9,950 bases of DNA from contig NZ_BMPP01000041.1 of the NCBI RefSeq assembly GCF_014647655.1, forward strand, positions 1 through 9,950, given 5' to 3'. Shown here piece after piece: positions 6,550-9,950 of the stretch. A program made the translations under genes and the position numbers. Within the stretch, counting starts at the first letter, position 1. Every line of letters starts with the position of its first letter. The notes below the pieces were generated by a model. It worked only from the letters and a program-made list of their open reading frames with translations, ran no database searches and had not been told where the DNA came from. Origin of the DNA: Deinococcus malanensis. GTDB lineage: Bacteria; Deinococcota; Deinococci; Deinococcales; Deinococcaceae.

Positions 6550-8703
6550 GTGCGTTTTAAGGTTGAACACAGCGGGCCGGGCCGTTTAAGAGTTTCGTCG
6601 AACTCTCCCTTCGGCCCGGCGGGCCGCAAGGTCTTACGCGAACGGCTGCTGGCCTTGCCAGGCGTCACGCGCGTGACGGTCTACAAGTACGGCAGCGGTC
6701 TGGTTCTCGAATATAGAGGTTCACGCGCCGCTCTCCTGAACGCGCTGCAACGCCTGGAAGTGCTGGACCTCTGCCAGGACCCCGGCGACATCGGCATTGC
6801 GCCGGAAGAACGCGAACTGTTCGACGTGTTCTACGAGGCGGCGCTGCGCCGGGCGCTGACGCACACGCTGCTGCCGCCTGTCGTGCGCGCTCCGGTCACG
6901 TTGATCAAATCATTGCCCTTCATTCCTCCCGCCCTGCGCGCCCTGCGTCAGCGCCGCCTGACCGTGGAAGTACTGGACGCCACCGCCATTGTCGTCTCGC
7001 AACTGATGGGAGACTTCTCCACCGCGTCCTCCATTATCTTCCTGCTGAATCTGGGCGAGGATCTGGAAGGGTGGGTCGAAACCCGTTCGCGAGAGCGGCT
7101 GGAGGGCAGCCTGTCGTTCCTCAGCCACAGCGCCTGGGTCATCACCGAGAGCGGCGGGCTGAAAGAAACGGCTATCGCGGACGTGCGGGTGGGAGACCAC
7201 GTCAGTGTCACGTCGGGCCGGGGCATTCCACTGGACGGGGAGGTGCTGCGTGGGCGCGGGATGGTCAACGAATCGACCCTGACGGGCGAGCCGCTGGCGG
7301 TGCCTAAGACGGTGGGCGACGCCGTGTACGCCAGCACCGTGGTGGAGAATGGCGAACTGACTCTGCGCGTTACCAGCCTTGCCACCGAGAGCCGCATCAG
7401 CCAGATCGTGCGCCTGATGACCGGGGGGGAGAATTTCCAGTCTCCGCGTCAGCGCCTCAACCAGACCCGCGCTGACGCGGTGGTGGCCTACAACTTCCTG
7501 GGGGCCGCGATCACCTATGCCCTGACGCGCAGCGTGACCCGGGCGCTGCTGTTCCTGCTGGTAGATATTTCGTGCGTCCTCAAAATTTCGACACCCATCG
7601 TGGTCATGACTGCCATGCGGCAGATGGGCGATCAGCAGGTTCTGATCAAGGGCGGGCGCTTCGTCGAGGAATTCGCGCAGGCGGACACCTTCGTCTTCGA
7701 TAAGACCGGCACGCTGACCACCACGCGCCCGCTGGTGATGGACGTGTTGACCTTCGGCGGCTTCTCGCGTGAGGAGGTCATCAGGTATGCGGCGTGCCTG
7801 GAAGAACACTATTACCACCCCATCGGCCACGCGGTGGTGGAGCAGGCCGATCGCGAGAACATCCCGCACGACGAGATGCACGGCGAACTGACGTACATCG
7901 TGTCGCACGGCATCCAGTCCGAGATCGACGGCAAGCGCACCGTGATCGGCAGCCGCCATTTCGTGATCGAGGACGAGGGCGTGCCCATCACAGCAGAGCA
8001 GGAGGCGGTCATCGCCGAGCAGGCCCAGCGGTACAACCTGCTGTACTTCAGCATTGATCAGCAGCTGGCGGGCGTGTTCTGCATTGATGCGCCGCTGCGC
8101 CCGAATGCCCGGCAGGTCATGGACACATTGCGGGCGCAGGGCAAGCATCTGGTGATGCTGACGGGGGATCAGCAGGCCCGTGCCGGGGAACTGGCCGCCG
8201 AACTGGGCATTGAGGAAGTGCACAGTGAGGTCTTCCCTGAAGACAAGCACCTTTTTGTGCAGCAGCAACAGCGACGGGGCCGCCGGGTGGTCATGGTGGG
8301 CGACGGCATCAACGACAGCGCAGCCCTGCACGCTGCCGACATTGCCGTGGTGATGGCTGAGTCTGCTGATCTGGCGCAGCAGGTGGCCGATGTGGTGATC
8401 CTGTCCAACGATCTGGGCGCACTGACGGAGCTGGGCCACATGAGCCGGGGCCTGGAACGGCGGCTGACCGGGCTGTATACCGGGATCATCGGTGTGAACG
8501 GCGGCTTGCTGGCGCTGGGACTGTTCAACGTGCTGCCTGGAAACCTGCTGGCCCTGCTGCATAACGCCTCCACCATCGGTTTTTCGCTGTACAGCCTGGG
8601 AGATCTAGAGGTGGAGCGGTTCGCGTTACCGAATGAGGGAGAGTCGCTGCCGGCATCTGAAATGCGCGAGAGACCGCCTGAAAAGGGGTCAAGCACCGCA
8701 TGA
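6550..8703 (+). CDS. fezB-like: P1B-type metal-transporting ATPase, FezB-like
   Basis: A 717-residue P-type ATPase that should pump a metal ion across a membrane using ATP. Residues 1-70 form a ferredoxin-like, HMA_2-like domain (GPGRLRV, LPGVTRVTVY) without a CxxC metal site. Membrane segments lie near 105-170, then the actuator TGE at 245-247, segments near 311-358, the phosphorylated DKTGT at 384-388, the HP motif of metal pumps at 423-424, VMLTGD at 535-540 and GDGIND at 584-589. Two last segments near 640-682 carry HNAST. The metal-site helix reads VDISCVLKISTP (338-349), with Ser341-Cys342 and no proline in place of CPC. This differs from copper and zinc pumps and resembles the P1B group paired with DUF6110 proteins, including ferrosome FezB. 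GTG 6550 is the first possible start after the in-frame TGA 6541. Its ribosome binding site is weak, consistent with coupling to the upstream gene. The ATPase call is certain; iron as substrate is inferred. Confidence 0.9.
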   Translation: MRFKVEHSGPGRLRVSSNSPFGPAGRKVLRERLLALPGVTRVTVYKYGSGLVLEYRGSRAALLNALQRLEVLDLCQDPGDIGIAPEERELFDVFYEAALRRALTHTLLPPVVRAPVTLIKSLPFIPPALRALRQRRLTVEVLDATAIVVSQLMGDFSTASSIIFLLNLGEDLEGWVETRSRERLEGSLSFLSHSAWVITESGGLKETAIADVRVGDHVSVTSGRGIPLDGEVLRGRGMVNESTLTGEPLAVPKTVGDAVYASTVVENGELTLRVTSLATESRISQIVRLMTGGENFQSPRQRLNQTRADAVVAYNFLGAAITYALTRSVTRALLFLLVDISCVLKISTPIVVMTAMRQMGDQQVLIKGGRFVEEFAQADTFVFDKTGTLTTTRPLVMDVLTFGGFSREEVIRYAACLEEHYYHPIGHAVVEQADRENIPHDEMHGELTYIVSHGIQSEIDGKRTVIGSRHFVIEDEGVPITAEQEAVIAEQAQRYNLLYFSIDQQLAGVFCIDAPLRPNARQVMDTLRAQGKHLVMLTGDQQARAGELAAELGIEEVHSEVFPEDKHLFVQQQQRRGRRVVMVGDGINDSAALHAADIAVVMAESADLAQQVADVVILSNDLGALTELGHMSRGLERRLTGLYTGIIGVNGGLLALGLFNVLPGNLLALLHNASTIGFSLYSLGDLEVERFALPNEGESLPASEMRERPPEKGSSTA

Positions 8704-8771
8704 AGTAGGGTGTGCAATCTCCCGCTGAGAAGTAAGGAAGTCCCTCGTAATCCTGTGCCAGTCGTCGATGA
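8704..8771. other. Short region after the operon, nothing recognised
   Basis: No hairpin followed by a T-run is visible after the ATPase stop, so a factor-independent terminator cannot be placed here. Confidence 0.4.
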
Positions 8772-8789
8772 AACGAAAACCAGGTAAAC

Positions 8790-9035
8790 CTGCGTTCCAC
8801 CATTCACACCCCCACATCGACGGCCTCGCCGCATGACCTCCGCGCCCTGCGGGAGCTGCACCGACGGTATGCGCGGCTCCTGTACGCGCTGGCTCATGCG
8901 AAGAAGGTCCCGCATCCCGGTCGGTGGGTTGAGGATGCGTTCGTGCACATCATGCGTCATGCCGACGGTTTTGCCAGGACGTCACTCCATCCACGGCTCT
9001 GGATGATCGCGATGGCGCAGCGCGCCCCTTCATAG
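8790..9035 (+). pseudogene. Possible ECF sigma-factor region-2 remnant
   Basis: The frame reads LRELHRRYARLLYALA, then VEDAFVHIMRHADGF, then LHPRLWMIAMAQR and TAG at 9033. The spacing of these blocks follows ECF sigma region 2 (xxLYxRYAxxVYxLA...AEDxxQExFxRxWRxAxxF...SxRxWLxxIARNR). The frame is open from 8772 but has no ATG, GTG or TTG start before the similarity, the core-binding block is shortened, and region 4 (the DNA-binding part) is missing. So it is a remnant if it is a sigma factor at all. The ATPase gene ends about 90 bases upstream on the same strand, but nothing ties the two functionally. Confidence 0.4.
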
Positions 9036-9044
9036 GGTGCTGAC

Positions 9045-9064
9045 GTGAACGGCGAACCGTTCAC
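9045..9064. repeat. Perfect 8-base hairpin GTGAACGG-CGAA-CCGTTCAC
   Basis: Eight perfectly paired bases closed by a CGAA tetraloop, ten bases after the sigma-like frame. There is no T-run on either side, so it is not a standard terminator. It may be an RNA hairpin or a dimer binding site. Confidence 0.4.
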
Positions 9065-9653
9065 AGAAATCAAGGTGTGCGAGTATCCTGGCCCGATCAG
9101 GATGCCCGGTACGACGACCACATCATCAGGGCTCTGATCAGGTGGATGTTCACCAGCATGAAGGCCATGGTGCTGGTCAGGTTGAGAGCACAGCTGCCGT
9201 CAGCATCACATCCGTGAGACCAGCTACGGTGGCAGGACGTCGTAGACCTGCGCGGCGCGGGCTGCATGCCTTGAGCCCGGGAGCAAGCACGCTGAAGTCC
9301 TCAACGCTTTGTGTTCGGCCAAAGCAGCGACGAGGTGGAAATATTACGGTACTGGGATGACCTCAGAAGAAGGCTCCTCCGCACGCTTCCTTCGCCTGCG
9401 TGAGCAGACTGTTCCCGACCATGCAGACCCCGCCCCGGTTCAAGCGCAGGGTACACTTTCACACCGACTCCGCTGGCATCAGCCCCCTGCGGATCATGGG
9501 CTGACGGATGACCCCCACGACCAAAGCCTGAAGGTGCCTCAGGGCGAGTGAGAACTTGACACCACCTCGTTGGGTTCTGTTTAGCGTATCCAGACAGCTT
9601 GCCAGGATGGGCGGTTGTGCACATGCTGATCGGTTGGCTCTCCGGGGCCTACG
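9065..9653. other. Region of about 590 bases without a recognisable gene
   Basis: Frames on both strands are short, lack good ribosome binding sites and show no family motif. One minus-strand frame ending near 9110 has a hydrophobic stretch (MAFMLVNIHLIRALMMW), but it sits in no sensible protein. It looks like degraded coding sequence, similar to the debris at 4291-6000. Confidence 0.45.
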
Positions 9654-9950
9654 TCACGCGTGAACCGTGGGTTGTCTGGGCCACGCGAACCAGAAGGTCG
9701 ACCCCCGATCGACTGCCCCTTCACCCCACGCCCGGCCACCGAACCGCTCGGTCACCCGCCGCACCACCGCCAGTCCCAGCCCGGACCCCTCGTACACGCT
9801 CGACGGATGCTGGCGCTGAAACAACCGGAACAACCGCTCCTTATGACGCATATCGAACCCTACCCCGTTGTCCTCCACGCCGATCACAAACTCCGCTTCC
9901 GTCTCCCGCACGTGAAGGTGGAGGCGGGCTTCTGCTCGGGTGCGGGTGTA
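9654..9950 (-). CDS. Histidine kinase C-terminal ATPase domain (partial, N-terminus beyond right edge)
   Basis: The last 98 residues of a sensor histidine kinase, which would bind ATP and phosphorylate a histidine in the missing part. The G1 box VEDNGVGFDM (window residues 25-34), the F-box LFRLFQ (40-45) and the G2 box GSGLGLAVVRR (55-65) are intact, followed by RFGGRAWGEG and a typical final strand STFWFAW. The fragment begins YTRTR, just after where the N-box (NxxKY) should be, so the N-box lies outside. The LFxxFQR...H spacing and ERFGGRAW pattern are those of the HWE-unrelated, phytochrome-type kinases common in Deinococcus. The stop is TGA at 9654-9656. The sensor input and partner regulator are not in the window. 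Confidence 0.92.
   Translation of the reverse strand, partial: YTRTRAEARLHLHVRETEAEFVIGVEDNGVGFDMRHKERLFRLFQRQHPSSVYEGSGLGLAVVRRVTERFGGRAWGEGAVDRGSTFWFAWPRQPTVHA

Noticed and set aside
6910..8562. A 550-codon minus-strand open frame opposite the ATPase.
   Set aside because: It is rich in His, Gln and Arg, as expected from the antisense of a high-GC gene, and the plus strand carries every P-type ATPase motif in order.
2763..8703. The P1B ATPase as copper supplier for the ethylene-receptor-like protein, as RAN1 does for ETR1 in plants.
   Set aside because: The ATPase lacks CPC and CxxC, is more than 2 kb away behind gene debris in its own operon, and its partner protein points to iron storage. 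The proximity is probably chance.
9100..9200. A hydrophobic stretch on the minus strand that looked like a membrane helix.
   Set aside because: It ends after a few residues, has no transporter motif, and the flanking sequence in that frame is not protein-like.
9301..9624. A 107-codon minus-strand frame just downstream of the histidine kinase end.
   Set aside because: No convincing ribosome binding site, no recognisable domain, and a composition like random high-GC sequence.
1..9950. CRISPR array, tRNA, rRNA, or a Deinococcus radiation/desiccation response motif.
   Set aside because: No regularly spaced direct repeats, no tRNA cloverleaf pattern, and no match to the remembered TTATGTCAT-type palindrome was seen by eye.

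Overview
The window is high-GC bacterial DNA with strong AGGAGG-type ribosome binding sites, some GTG starts, and signalling proteins rich in PAS, GAF and GGDEF domains. The partial histidine kinase at the right edge is of the kind attached to phytochromes. Together these suggest a Deinococcus-like species. That is an inference from style and family content; no rRNA or other marker gene is present.

Layout. (1) 1-2133, minus strand: a large cytoplasmic sensor, PAS-PAS-PAS-GAF-GGDEF, running off the left edge, possibly into an EAL domain. (2) 2134-2762: a long divergent control region without a convincing gene. (3) 2763-4292, plus strand: a second diguanylate cyclase whose membrane sensor closely resembles the ethylene-binding, Cu(I)-coordinating domain of plant ETR1, followed by GAF and GGDEF. 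(4) 4291-4930: a run of gene fragments (two response-regulator pieces, then the C-terminal part of an HSL-type esterase). (5) 5069-5296, minus strand: one small intact gene of unknown function. (6) 5297-6039: mostly non-coding, with inverted repeats and a frameshifted IS3-type orfA remnant. (7) 6040-8703, plus strand: an intact two-gene operon, a DUF6110/FezA-like membrane protein and an unusual P1B-type ATPase resembling FezB. (8) 8704-9653: a possible ECF sigma-factor remnant, a perfect hairpin and otherwise no gene. (9) 9654-9950, minus strand: the C-terminal ATPase part of a histidine kinase.

Working together. The two divergent cyclases probably feed the c-di-GMP pool from different inputs, one cytoplasmic (PAS/GAF ligands) and one a small hydrophobic ligand at the membrane. 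The 6040-8703 pair looks like a minimal ferrosome locus, that is, genes for an iron-storing membrane compartment. It sits between stretches of gene debris, which suggests an accessory insertion site. The ferrosome-like operon and the ethylene-receptor-like cyclase are the two most interesting items here. Family names rest on recognised motifs read from the sequence, not on database searches.
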